DNA from: Nocardioides alkalitolerans
Lineage (GTDB): Bacteria > Actinomycetota > Actinomycetes > Propionibacteriales > Nocardioidaceae
NCBI GenBank assembly: GCA_038184435.1
Contig: CP116227.1
Coordinates: 868,001 to 932,000, forward strand
Reading direction: 5' to 3'
DNA length: 64,000 nucleotides
The notes beneath the pieces were generated by a model. That model saw only the letters and a list, made by a program, of their open reading frames with translations. It was not told where the DNA came from and ran no database searches. Position 1 is the first letter of the stretch; each line of letters begins with the position of its first letter. Shown here piece after piece: positions 26,073-34,161 of this stretch. The position numbers and the translations under genes are program-made.

Positions 26073-26112
26073 CCTCGACCTCGATCGAACACGCGTTCGA
26101 TCGGGGTCGAGG
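26073..26112. promoter_or_regulatory. LexA-type SOS box inside a larger inverted repeat
   Basis: TCGAACACGCGTTCGA (26085-26100) is a perfect match to the mycobacterial and Gram-positive LexA box TCGAAC-N4-GTTCGA. The symmetry extends to 18-base arms (26073-26090 and 26095-26112, one mismatch). A -10 candidate TAACCT (26070-26075) would put the start of transcription inside the box. The operon downstream encodes a methyltransferase and DNA polymerase IV, which fits DNA-damage control. Confidence 0.75.
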
Positions 26113-26151
26113 TGCGCGGAGGGGAGGTCGGTCCGGTGGCTGGTGGGTCAC

Positions 26152-26157
26152 TAGGGT
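26152..26157 (+). promoter_or_regulatory. Second -10 box, leaderless (methyltransferase)
   Basis: TAGGGT lies 7 bases before ATG 26165. It would be a second start site downstream of the SOS box. Confidence 0.5.
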
Positions 26158-26164
26158 GGGCCGC

Positions 26165-26923
26165 ATGTCGCCAGAGCCGCTCGGTGCAGCGCGTCCAGCA
26201 GAGCGTCCGGGGGAGCGTCGCGAGGCCGCTCGGGGTGCGGTGGTGCGCGACGCCATCGATCCGCTGCTCGTCGATCCCCAGATGTCGGTCGTGGACGTCG
26301 GTGGCGGCACCGGCGGTCACGCGGTCCGCCTCGCCGGGCTCGGTCACCGGGTCGTGGTGGTCGACCCGAGTCCCGACGCCCTCGCCTCGCTTCACCGCCG
26401 GGCCACCGAGGCCGGCGTGGGGGACCGGATCGAGGGTGTCCAGGGCGACCTCGGCGACCTGGGCGACGTCGTCCCCGCCGGCTCCGTCGACCTCCTCCTC
26501 TGCCACGGGGTCCTCGAGATCGTCGGCGACGCCGCGGAGGCGCTCGGTGCCCTGGCCGGGGTGCTCCGCCCGGGTGGGCACCTCAGCCTCGTCGTGGCGC
26601 AGCGGTACGCCGCGGTGCTCGCCCGCGCGATGGCCGGCCAGTTCGTCGCGGCGCGGGAGCTGCTCGACGACGCGACCGCGGGACCGGCGGGTCGCACGGG
26701 ACGACGGTTCGCCCGCGCGGAGCTCGAGCAGCTGCTCGACGACGCCGGGTTGCGGACGGTCTCGGTCCACGGCGTGCGGGTGTTCGCCGACCTCGTGCCC
26801 GGCGCGCTGCTCGACGCCGAGCCGGGATCCTCGCAGGCGCTCGTGGAGCTCGAGCGCGCGGCGGCCCAGCGACCCGAGCTGCAGCCCCTGGCGAGCCAGC
26901 TGCACGTGGTCGCCCGGCGCTGA
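26165..26923 (+). CDS. Class I SAM-dependent methyltransferase
   Basis: This 252-residue protein has the SAM-binding motif VVDVGGGTGGHAVRLA, an acidic second strand VVVVDPSPDA, and LLLCHGVLEIV, as in the SmtA-type methyltransferase group. The target (small molecule, RNA or protein) is not visible. ATG 26165 matches a leaderless promoter. The gene lies 24 bases ahead of dinB on the same strand and behind a perfect SOS box, so it is probably induced with the polymerase. A role in damage response is inferred from this context only. Confidence 0.8.
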   Translation: MSPEPLGAARPAERPGERREAARGAVVRDAIDPLLVDPQMSVVDVGGGTGGHAVRLAGLGHRVVVVDPSPDALASLHRRATEAGVGDRIEGVQGDLGDLGDVVPAGSVDLLLCHGVLEIVGDAAEALGALAGVLRPGGHLSLVVAQRYAAVLARAMAGQFVAARELLDDATAGPAGRTGRRFARAELEQLLDDAGLRTVSVHGVRVFADLVPGALLDAEPGSSQALVELERAAAQRPELQPLASQLHVVARR

Positions 26924-26947
26924 GGCCCCCTCGCCGGGGGTGACCCG

Positions 26948-28207
26948 GTGAGCGACGGCAGCGAGGACTGCCCCGTGCTGCACGTCGACATGGATGCGTT
27001 CTACGCGTCCGTGGTGCTGCGCGGACGACCGGAGCTCGCGGGACTGCCCGTGGTCGTCGCCGGCGGGGGCGAACGCGGCGTCATCCTGTGCGCCACCTAC
27101 CCCGCCCGTCGACGGGGGATCGCCTCGGGGACGCCGACGGCGCAGGCCCGACGGCGCTGCCCCGAGCTCGTGGTGGTGCCCCCCGACTTCGCGGCCTTCG
27201 CCGACGCGTCGGCCGCGGTGTTCGAGGCGTTCGCGACCGTCACCCCGCAGGTGGAGCCGCTCTCGCAGGAGGAGGCCTTCCTCCACGTGGGCGGTGCCCG
27301 GCGCACGGGAACGCCTCGGGCCCTCGGCGAGACGGTGCGTGCACGGGTCGTCGAGCGGGTCGGCATCACGTGCTCCGTGGGCGTGGCCGCGACCCGCAGC
27401 GTCGCCAAGCTCGCCTCCCGGCGCGCCAAGCCGGACGGTCTCGTCGTCGTGCCGCCCGCCGAGGTGCGTGCCTTCCTCGACCCGCTCGACGTGGGGGAGC
27501 TGTGGGGGGTCGGCCCCTCCACGCGTGCCCGTCTGGAACGCATGGGCGTCACCACGGTCGCCGACGCCCGGCGGCTCCCGCTCGAGCTGCTGCAGGCCAC
27601 GCTCGGCCGGGCCGGGGGCGCCCAGGTCCACGCCCTGCTGCGGGGGGCGGAGGGAGGGCGGCTCCACGCGGCCTTCCGGCCGCAGGAGCGGCAGCGCTCC
27701 ATCGGCTCCGACCGCACGCTGGCCCGGGACGTGGGTGACCTCGACGAGCTCCACGGCGTCCTCCTCGGCCTGACGCTCGGCGTGACGGCCCGAGCCCGGC
27801 GGGCCGGCCTGGTGGCCGCCGTGGTCACGGTCCGGGTGCGCTACCCCGACTTCACGACCGTGTCCCGGGCGCGCACCCTGCCGGAGCCGACGGCGACGAC
27901 GCGGGACGTCCACGCCGTCGCCGTGCGGCTCCTCGACGACCTGCGGGACCCGAGCCGCGCCGTACGGCTCGTCGGGGTGCGCCTCTCCGGCCTGCGGGAC
28001 TCCGCGGGACACGCCGAGCAGTTGGCGCTCGACGACCCGGAGCGGGGGTGGCGCCACACCGACGAGGCGGCCGACCGGGTGCGCCAGCGGTTCGGGAGCG
28101 GCGCCCTCGCGCGCGCCACCCTGCTCGAGACCCACCCCGCCGAGACCCCTCCGGTCGCGGTCCCGGAGGGGCCGCAGCCCGACCCGGCGTCGTGGTGGTC
28201 GTGGTGA
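26948..28207 (+). CDS. dinB: Y-family DNA polymerase IV with altered active site
   Basis: This 419-residue protein has the fingers, palm, thumb and little-finger layout of DinB translesion polymerases. The first catalytic motif HVDMDAFYASV (D14, D16) and the Y-family VGVAATRSVAKLASRRAKP and WGVGPSTRARLERMGV helix-hairpin-helix are intact. The second catalytic motif, usually S-x-D-E-A-F-L-D, reads SQEEAFLHV: E108 replaces the metal-binding Asp and H113 the trailing Asp. Activity may be weakened or altered. The usual C-terminal beta-clamp QxxLF motif is not evident; the tail is PDPASWWSW. GTG 26948 follows the methyltransferase by 24 bases. Confidence 0.9.
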   Translation: MSDGSEDCPVLHVDMDAFYASVVLRGRPELAGLPVVVAGGGERGVILCATYPARRRGIASGTPTAQARRRCPELVVVPPDFAAFADASAAVFEAFATVTPQVEPLSQEEAFLHVGGARRTGTPRALGETVRARVVERVGITCSVGVAATRSVAKLASRRAKPDGLVVVPPAEVRAFLDPLDVGELWGVGPSTRARLERMGVTTVADARRLPLELLQATLGRAGGAQVHALLRGAEGGRLHAAFRPQERQRSIGSDRTLARDVGDLDELHGVLLGLTLGVTARARRAGLVAAVVTVRVRYPDFTTVSRARTLPEPTATTRDVHAVAVRLLDDLRDPSRAVRLVGVRLSGLRDSAGHAEQLALDDPERGWRHTDEAADRVRQRFGSGALARATLLETHPAETPPVAVPEGPQPDPASWWSW

Positions 28208-28265
28208 TCGGGGGCGGCGGCCGGGGAATTTCCACGTGCGTCTACCGTCGTCACCAGCGCCTGCC

Positions 28266-28271
28266 TAGAAT
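28266..28271 (+). promoter_or_regulatory. -10 box (DUF3040 gene)
   Basis: TAGAAT lies about 98 bases before GTG 28369. The leader of roughly 90 bases ends in GGGAGGAAAC. Confidence 0.45.
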
Positions 28272-28368
28272 CTGGGGTAGGTGTCACCGGTCGTCGTCGA
28301 GGGCTCTCGGCAGGGCCGGTGCAGCAGAAGGACGTCCGGCGTCGTGGTCGACAGCCATGGGAGGAAAC

Positions 28369-28800
28369 GTGCCGCTCTCCGAGGAAGAGCTGCGGATGCT
28401 CGAGCAGATGGAGCGCGCCCTCCTGGCCGAGGATCCGAAGTTCGCGTCGACCCTGCGGGGCTCGCGCATGGCCGGCAGCGTCCGCCGCCGGATCATCCTG
28501 TCGTCGACCGGGTTCGTCGCCGGCATCGCGCTCCTGATGACGGGCGTCGTCGCCCGCCAGGAGATCGTCGGCATCGTCGGCTTCCTCGTCATGCTGGGGG
28601 CGGCCGTCTTCGGTCTCACGGCGCTGCGCGCGCGGCACGCCGTGCCCGACACCCCGGAGCAGGCGCTGCAGGGCAGCCAGGGCCTCACCGTCATCGACGG
28701 CGGCCGTCGCCCGCGCCGCCAGCGCTCCCCGCGCGGCTCCGGCTCCTTCATGGAGCGCATGGAGCAGCGCTGGCGCCGCCGGCGCGAGGGCGGCTACTGA
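28369..28800 (+). CDS. DUF3040 membrane protein
   Basis: This 143-residue protein begins MPLSEEELRMLEQMERAL and continues with EDPKFASTLRG, the signature of DUF3040, an actinobacterial family of unknown role often found near the mraZ cluster. Two membrane helices lie at about residues 40-85, followed by a very basic tail. GTG 28369 is chosen because family members start exactly at MPLSEEE; the ATG at 28357 is in frame but would place GGAGGA inside the gene. A strong terminator follows. Confidence 0.88.
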   Translation: MPLSEEELRMLEQMERALLAEDPKFASTLRGSRMAGSVRRRIILSSTGFVAGIALLMTGVVARQEIVGIVGFLVMLGAAVFGLTALRARHAVPDTPEQALQGSQGLTVIDGGRRPRRQRSPRGSGSFMERMEQRWRRRREGGY

Positions 28801-28834
28801 GCCTTCTCGGCCGCGTCGCCTGATCTCGACCCCC

Positions 28835-28866
28835 GAACGCCCCCGGTCCTGAGACCGGGGGCGTTC
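28835..28866. terminator. Terminator hairpin after DUF3040
   Basis: Perfect 14-base arms (28835-28848 and 28853-28866) enclose a 4-base loop. It lies between two converging units. Confidence 0.8.
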
Positions 28867-28902
28867 CGCGTGTGGCCCCCACCCGCCTCACCCACCTCAC
28901 CG

Positions 28903-28949
28903 GGTCGTGGTGGGAGACCTGCGAAAACCGCAGGCCTGGCACCACGACC
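28903..28949 (-). terminator. Terminator hairpin of the moxR-DUF58-tgpA operon
   Basis: GGTCGTGGTG (28903-28912) pairs with CACCACGACC (28940-28949), and inside it CCTGCG pairs with CGCAGG around an A-rich loop. It lies 8 bases beyond the transglutaminase stop on the minus strand. Confidence 0.6.
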
Positions 28950-28956
28950 GGGGGGG

Positions 28957-31401
28957 TCAGCGCCGCGCCAGCTCCTCCTCGTCGGAGCCGCCGGCCACCT
29001 CGGGTGCCGTCGTCGCGGACGTGTCGGGGGCGGGCCGGGTGTCGCCGGTGCGTCGCCGGTCCCGTGCGCCGTCGACGACGGACGCCGGCAGCCAGCGGGC
29101 GCGGCGCGCACCTCCGCGATCGGCGGTCCGTGCCTCCGCGAACGTCCGGGCGTCGTTCCACGCCTCGTCGCCCTCGGTGTCTGCGCCCGCACCGCCCGAG
29201 GGCGGGGCGTAGCGCGTCAGCTCGAGGCGGGTCACGAGCCGCTCCAGGGGCGCGAGCGCGGTGCCGTCGATCCCGGTCGGCACCGCTCCCGTCTCCGCCC
29301 GGCGCGCGACCTCGGCCTCCCAGTCCTCGACGAGGGTCCGGGCGGTGTCGGCGGGGGAGCGGTCCTCCGGCCACGGCACGCGGTGGTCGATCAGGGTCGC
29401 GCGGAGCTCGTCCCAGGCGCCCTCGACGCCACGGTCCCGTCGGCGCAGCCGCTGCCGGTCGCGGATCCGGCGCGGGGCCAGGAGGAGGACGAGCAGGGCG
29501 ACCACGCCCAGGGCGCCGCCCGCCGCGGCGAGGACGACCGCGGGCTCGACCCCGGGGGAACCGTCCCGCGCGCCGTCGGCGCCGCTCCCGCCGTCGGCCG
29601 GCGCGCTGCTGCTCGGGGGCGCACTGGTCGGGCCGGTGGTGGGCGTGTCGGTCGTCGGGCGGGAGGTGGGGGTCGGCTGGTCCGTCCCGGAGGTGGCTCC
29701 GGGGCCGCTGGGATCCGGCGCGGAGTAGTCCGGCGTCGCGCTGGCCCGCTGACCGGGGGTCGGCTCGTAGCGCACCCAGCCCACGCCCGGGAAGTAGAGC
29801 TCGGGCCAGGCGTGCAGGTCGTGGGCGCTGAGCTCCCAGCGCCCCGGGGAGATGAACTCCGGCGTGAGGAAGCCGACGGCGACGCGGGCCGGGATCCCCA
29901 GCTCGCGGGCCATCACGGCCATGGCCGAGGCGAAGTGCTGGCAGTAGCCGGTGCGGGTGTCGAACAGGAACTCGGTGAGCGAGTCGTCGGACGTGGACGA
30001 CGCCTGGAGGTCGTAGCGGAACTCGTCGCGGTCGCGGAAGAACGCCTGGAGCTCGGCGGCCTGGTCGGCCGGTGTGGTCGCGCCGGCGACGATCGTGCGG
30101 GCCAGCTCGGCGATGCGGGGGTCGACGTCCGGCACGTCGAGGAAGCGGTCGACGTCCGCCGGGTAGTCCTGTCCGGCGGCGTCGAGGTCCTCGCGGGTGA
30201 ACGAGGGCAGGACCTCGGTGGTCTCCCAGCTCTGGCCCGCCGTGGTGCGGCCGTCGTCGCGCGTGAAGTCGTCGCCGGCCGGGCGGTAGCGCCAGCCGGA
30301 GTCGGCGTAGATGTCCGTCAGGTTGCTCGGCGTGGGCAGCCAGGACGAGCTGAAGGCGTCGGTGGCGCGGATGTTCCACGTCACCCGCGGGTCGCCGTTC
30401 CTGGCCCCCTCGGGGAGCTGCAGGCGGGCCTCGTCGAGAGCGCGATCGTCACCGCCCCCCGGGCGCCACTGCTGCTCGTCGGCGTCGAAGTCGTTGAGGC
30501 CGCCGATGCGGAGGTACGTCGGGGCGGCCGCCCCGGGGTCGTCGGTGGTGATCTCGAGGAGCTCCACGTCGTCGCCGCGGGTGAGGTCGCCCTGGAGGTC
30601 GGCCGTGGGCTCGCGCAGGACCACGGCGGAGCCCGCGCCGCCCCCGAACCCCGCGCGGTCGAGGAGGCCCAGGTCGAGCACCGGGACGGCGAGCGGCGCG
30701 GCGAGGGCCAGGGCGACGGCGGTCACCGCGACGGCGGTCCCGGCCACGGGAGGCCCGGACACCGTCGCCGCGGTCCCGTGCGGGCCTCCCGCCCGGCGCG
30801 CGACGACGCGGCGGCCCCACCGACCCAGGTCGTCGGCCTCGTGGAGGGCGAGCACGGCGACGTACAGCAGCGCCGCGGCGGCGAAGATCCACCAGGGCGC
30901 CCCGGTGCGCAGGATCGTGACCGGCAGGCTGAAGGCGGCCAGCAGGGGGAGGCCGAGCGCCGGGCCCACCCGGAAGGTCGCGGCCACGGTGTCGGCGATC
31001 CACAGGAAGAGCACGGCGCCCACGACGAGGAGCGCGCGGATGCCGCCGCCGTCGAGGGGCACGGGGGGCGGCTGCACCTGCGCGACCTCGAGGGCGGCCC
31101 GGATGCGGTCGAGGGTCTGCTCGGCCCCGCCGAGCGACGGGAAGGACTCGCCGACGAGGACGACGACGAGCACCCCCGCGACGAGGAGCTGGAGGGAGGC
31201 GACGACGACCGCCGGGAGCGGCAGGAGGCGCAGGGCGGTGCCCGTCGCGAGCAGGGCCGCCCCGGCGACGAGGGCGGGACCGACCAGGTCGTCCGGACGC
31301 ACGGTGAAGCCGCGCCAGGACTGGAGCGTGACGATCGTGGCGGCTGCGGCCAGCAGGCCGAGGAGCAGCTGCCGCACGAACCGCTCGGGGCCGGGGCTCA
31401 C
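28957..31401 (-). CDS. Transglutaminase-like membrane protein (TgpA/DUF3488-DUF4129 type)
   Basis: This 814-residue protein has about six membrane helices in the first 240 residues, a large outside domain, a further helix near residue 590, and a cytoplasmic C-terminus. The transglutaminase core shows Cys in RTGYCQHFASAMA and His in LSAHDLHAWPELYFPGVGW, with an Asp expected beyond. The Thr/Ser/Pro stretch after the core is a linker. GTG 31401 overlaps the DUF58 stop by four bases. The moxR-DUF58-TgpA order is a common bacterial operon, probably for protein maturation or wall-related processing, but no substrate is established here. Confidence 0.88.
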   Translation of the reverse strand: MSPGPERFVRQLLLGLLAAAATIVTLQSWRGFTVRPDDLVGPALVAGAALLATGTALRLLPLPAVVVASLQLLVAGVLVVVLVGESFPSLGGAEQTLDRIRAALEVAQVQPPPVPLDGGGIRALLVVGAVLFLWIADTVAATFRVGPALGLPLLAAFSLPVTILRTGAPWWIFAAAALLYVAVLALHEADDLGRWGRRVVARRAGGPHGTAATVSGPPVAGTAVAVTAVALALAAPLAVPVLDLGLLDRAGFGGGAGSAVVLREPTADLQGDLTRGDDVELLEITTDDPGAAAPTYLRIGGLNDFDADEQQWRPGGGDDRALDEARLQLPEGARNGDPRVTWNIRATDAFSSSWLPTPSNLTDIYADSGWRYRPAGDDFTRDDGRTTAGQSWETTEVLPSFTREDLDAAGQDYPADVDRFLDVPDVDPRIAELARTIVAGATTPADQAAELQAFFRDRDEFRYDLQASSTSDDSLTEFLFDTRTGYCQHFASAMAVMARELGIPARVAVGFLTPEFISPGRWELSAHDLHAWPELYFPGVGWVRYEPTPGQRASATPDYSAPDPSGPGATSGTDQPTPTSRPTTDTPTTGPTSAPPSSSAPADGGSGADGARDGSPGVEPAVVLAAAGGALGVVALLVLLLAPRRIRDRQRLRRRDRGVEGAWDELRATLIDHRVPWPEDRSPADTARTLVEDWEAEVARRAETGAVPTGIDGTALAPLERLVTRLELTRYAPPSGGAGADTEGDEAWNDARTFAEARTADRGGARRARWLPASVVDGARDRRRTGDTRPAPDTSATTAPEVAGGSDEEELARR

Positions 31402-32687
31402 CGGACCGCTCCCGCGGGACGGCGCGCGGTCGTCAGTGCCGACCACACCCCCGTCACCGTGTCCTCGGGCCTGACCGCGACGGCGTTCCAGCCCCGCGCG
31501 GCCAGGTGGAGGACCTCCCGTGGCGGTGCGGCGGCCGTCGCGGACGGGGACGGCGGGCGGCGGTGGTCGGGGTGCCAGCGTGCGACGTCGAGGACGACGG
31601 CGTGCGCGGCGACGGCCCGGGCACGCGCCGCGCTTAGGGCCGCGTCGTCCGCCGGCGACAGCCGGCCGAGGAGCGCGACGTGGACGTCGCGCCGCCCGGC
31701 ACCGCCGCGCGGGCCGACCGGCGCGAGGTCGGTGCGGTCGGCGAGGCCGATGACGGCGAGCGCGTCGAGCGTGCGCGTGGCCCCGGTCGGCCCGGCCGGT
31801 GCGGTGACGAGCAGCCCGCCCGCGTCCTGGAGGTGGACGACGTTGCCCAGCCGGGCGAGGTGGGCGCACAGGGAGGCGGCGAGCACGACGGCGGCCTCGA
31901 ACGACGAGCCGTGGCCGACGCCCTCGTGCGACGACGCCCGGTTGTCGAGGAGCACCACGGCGTGGGTCTCGCGCCGTTCCTCCTCGCGGCGCACCATGAG
32001 CTCTCCCGTCCGCGCCGTCGTGCGCCAGTGCACGCGCCGGAGGTCGTCGCCGATCCGGTAGTCGCGCACCGAGGAGTCCTCCGCGCTGCCGACGGCGGCG
32101 GCACGCAGCTGCTCGTCGCCGGTGGTGCCGGAGCCCTCGCCGAGGGTGCCGCGGGGGAGCGCGTGGGTCTGCGGGCGCACGATGAGGGCGCCGGTGTGGT
32201 GGAACTCGCGCACGAGCTCGACGGTGCCGAACAGGTCGCGGACCCGGACGACGAGGGGCCCCGTCTCGTACCGGCCCCGCACCTCGGCGCGCACCGGGTA
32301 GGAGACGTCGCCCGTCCACGCGCCGCGCACCCCCCGCACCACCATCCGGGGCCGAGCGCCGAGCACGTACGGCAGCTGGTCCTCGAGGAGGAGGGTGCCG
32401 CGCGGGACGCGGCCCGTGACGGCGAGCCCGAGGTGGACCGTGCTCGTGCCGCCGACCTCGACGTGGGTGGGGGACAGCCCGCGGCGCAGGTGCACCTCGA
32501 ACCGGCTCGCGCGGGTCGCGACCAGGCTGACCAGGGGGAGGGCGACCGCGAGCACCCCGGCACTGGCCAGCGTGGCCTGGCCGAGGACGACGGCGCAGAC
32601 GACGGCCGTGGCGCCGGCGGCCACGAAGGCGCGCCCCCGCACCGTCAGGCCACCCAGCCCCCGCCGCGCACGTCGTCGGTCGCTCAC
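31398..32687 (-). CDS. DUF58 domain protein
   Basis: The 429-residue protein starts with two membrane helices and then a beta-rich part. It holds the DUF58 signature DDLRRVHWRTTARTGELMVRREEE, followed by VVLLDNRASSH, which resembles the metal-binding start of a von Willebrand A-like domain. DUF58 proteins are linked with MoxR ATPases, which are thought to act on them as chaperones. GTG 32687 overlaps the moxR stop by four bases, and its own stop overlaps the next gene in the same way. Confidence 0.87.
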   Translation of the reverse strand: MSDRRRARRGLGGLTVRGRAFVAAGATAVVCAVVLGQATLASAGVLAVALPLVSLVATRASRFEVHLRRGLSPTHVEVGGTSTVHLGLAVTGRVPRGTLLLEDQLPYVLGARPRMVVRGVRGAWTGDVSYPVRAEVRGRYETGPLVVRVRDLFGTVELVREFHHTGALIVRPQTHALPRGTLGEGSGTTGDEQLRAAAVGSAEDSSVRDYRIGDDLRRVHWRTTARTGELMVRREEERRETHAVVLLDNRASSHEGVGHGSSFEAAVVLAASLCAHLARLGNVVHLQDAGGLLVTAPAGPTGATRTLDALAVIGLADRTDLAPVGPRGGAGRRDVHVALLGRLSPADDAALSAARARAVAAHAVVLDVARWHPDHRRPPSPSATAAAPPREVLHLAARGWNAVAVRPEDTVTGVWSALTTARRPAGAVR

Positions 32688-33694
32688 CGGGGCAGGGGCC
32701 CGCCCGGCGCGGGGACGGAGGCGGCCAGGCGTCCGACGACGTCGGCGGCCGAGCGCGGGGCGCCGAGGGTGTCGGACCGCACGACGACACGGTGCGCGAG
32801 GACCGGCACCGCGAGGGCGAGGACGTCGTCGGGCACCACGAACTCCCGCCCGTTCATCGCCGCGGTCGCCTTCGCCGCGCGCACGAGGTGGAGCGTGGCC
32901 CGCGGCGAGGCGCCGAGCAGGAGCTCGGGGGACGTGCGGGTGGCGCGGACGATGGCGACGGCATAGCGCTGGACCTGCTCCGCGACGTACGTCTGCGCGA
33001 CGATGGAGACCAGCTTGCGGATCTCGCTGGCGTCGGTCACCGGCTCGAGGTCGCCGAGCGGGTCGCGGCCCGCGTGGTGGGCGAGCATCTGCACCTCGGC
33101 GGCCTCGACGGGGTAGCCCATCGAGACGCGCATCATGAAGCGGTCGCGCTGCGCCTCGGGCAGGGCGTAGGTGCCCTCCATCTCCACGGGGTTCTGGGTC
33201 GCCACCACGAGGAACGGGCTGTCGAGCTCGTAGGACGTGCCGTCGACCGTCACCTGCCGCTCCTCCATGCACTCGAGCAGCGCGGACTGCGTCTTGGGCG
33301 AGGCGCGGTTGATCTCGTCGCCGATGACGACGTTGGCGAAGACGCCGCCGGGGCGGAACTCGAACTCCCGGGTCTGCTGGTTGAACACCGAGACGCCGGT
33401 GACGTCGGAGGGCAGCAGGTCCGGCGTGAACTGGATGCGCCGCACGGTGCAGTCGATGCTCCGGGCCAGCGCCTTGCTCAGCATCGTCTTGCCCACGCCG
33501 GGCACGTCCTCGAGGAGGAGGTGTCCCTCGGCCAGCATCACCACGACGGCCGAGCGCACCACGTCGCTCTTGCCCTCGATCACCCTCTCGATGTTGCGGC
33601 GCAACCGTGTCGTCGTGCGGGTGAGCGTCTGCAGGTCGGCAGGAGCGGGCGGGGCCGGGTGGGGCGAGGCGGGCGTCGGCTCGGTGCTCGTCAT
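32684..33694 (-). CDS. MoxR-family AAA+ ATPase
   Basis: This 336-residue ATPase has Walker A EDVPGVGKTMLSKALA, Walker B VVIGDEINRASPKTQSALLECMEE, sensor 1 ATQNPVEMEGTYALPEAQRDRF, and the C-terminal lid with SPRATLHLVRAAKA. MoxR proteins work as chaperones for neighbouring VWA or DUF58 proteins. ATG 33694 is preferred because upstream residues are low complexity. A minus-strand -10 candidate lies 55 bases upstream. It is the first gene of a three-gene operon and is divergent from mraZ across a 467-base gap. Confidence 0.92.
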   Translation of the reverse strand: MTSTEPTPASPHPAPPAPADLQTLTRTTTRLRRNIERVIEGKSDVVRSAVVVMLAEGHLLLEDVPGVGKTMLSKALARSIDCTVRRIQFTPDLLPSDVTGVSVFNQQTREFEFRPGGVFANVVIGDEINRASPKTQSALLECMEERQVTVDGTSYELDSPFLVVATQNPVEMEGTYALPEAQRDRFMMRVSMGYPVEAAEVQMLAHHAGRDPLGDLEPVTDASEIRKLVSIVAQTYVAEQVQRYAVAIVRATRTSPELLLGASPRATLHLVRAAKATAAMNGREFVVPDDVLALAVPVLAHRVVVRSDTLGAPRSAADVVGRLAASVPAPGGPLPR

Positions 33695-33749
33695 CAGCGT
33701 GGGGACCTCGTTCTCGTGCGGGCGGCCCACGGCGGCCGCGCCCGGTACC

Positions 33750-33755
33750 ACCGTA
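33750..33755 (-). promoter_or_regulatory. -10 box for moxR
   Basis: TACGGT on the minus strand would give a leader of about 50 bases before ATG 33694. Confidence 0.4.
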
Positions 33756-33812
33756 GGCACATCGGTGGAGCCGCGGACACCGTTCCCCCCACGCGTGGCG
33801 TCAACCTTCGCT

Positions 33813-33911
33813 CCTCCACCACGGTCCTCCACCTGGGCGCAGGGGAGCAGCGGACCCTCCCCGACGCCCCACCGGTGCTCCCCGTGCTCCACCCACGCTC
33901 CACCCCGCTCC
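33813..33911 (-). promoter_or_regulatory. TGGAG-type repeat cluster on the moxR side
   Basis: On the minus strand GGAGC occurs at 33911-33907, 33901-33897, 33890-33886 and 33881-33877 (spacings 10, 11, 9), the first three as TGGAGC. Two more GTGGAGG units lie at 33832-33826 and 33819-33813. The word and the period match the array in front of mraZ but point the other way. They may be further MraZ sites. Confidence 0.5.
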
Positions 33912-34070
33912 ACCCAGGCCCCGGAACACGGCGCGGAGGGGCGCCGCCACCGCGCCGTACCGCGTGGTTGAGCGGCCTGGCGCTCCCCACGGCTCCCCGG
34001 CGGCGGTCGAACGAGATCGGGCCGGAGCGGCCCGCACGGGGGGGTCGGGGGAGTGAAAGGACCCCTTTGG

Positions 34071-34115
34071 TGGAGCATGGTGGTTGACGGGGGAGGATTG
34101 TGGAGTAATGTGGAG
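34071..34115 (+). promoter_or_regulatory. MraZ operator array over the mraZ promoter
   Basis: Five units start at exact 10-base steps: TGGAG 34071, TGGTT 34081, GGGAG 34091, TGGAG 34101 and TGGAG 34111. E. coli MraZ binds direct TGGGN repeats with the same 10-base period. The likely promoter is inside the array: -35 TTGACG (34084-34089), 16-base spacer, -10 TAATGT (34106-34111). MraZ binding here should repress the cluster. The rest of the 467-base gap (33695-34161) holds the moxR-side repeats and nothing else that I recognise. Confidence 0.75.
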
Positions 34116-34161
34116 CGCAGGGGGCAGGAGGTGTCCGCGCCCGTCGAGGTGGAGGTGACCG

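Noticed and set aside
26926..26942. CCCCC/GGGGG hairpin between the methyltransferase and dinB as a terminator
   Set aside because: The gap is only 24 bases, the stem is short and no T-run follows. Co-transcription is more likely.
25016..28135. A 1039-codon minus-strand frame opposite the nuclease, methyltransferase and dinB
   Set aside because: It shows the same antisense artefact; the three plus-strand genes have clear motifs and promoters.
33695..34161. A protein-coding gene in the mraZ-moxR gap
   Set aside because: Open frames here lack family resemblance and codon bias, and the region is explained by promoters and repeat arrays.
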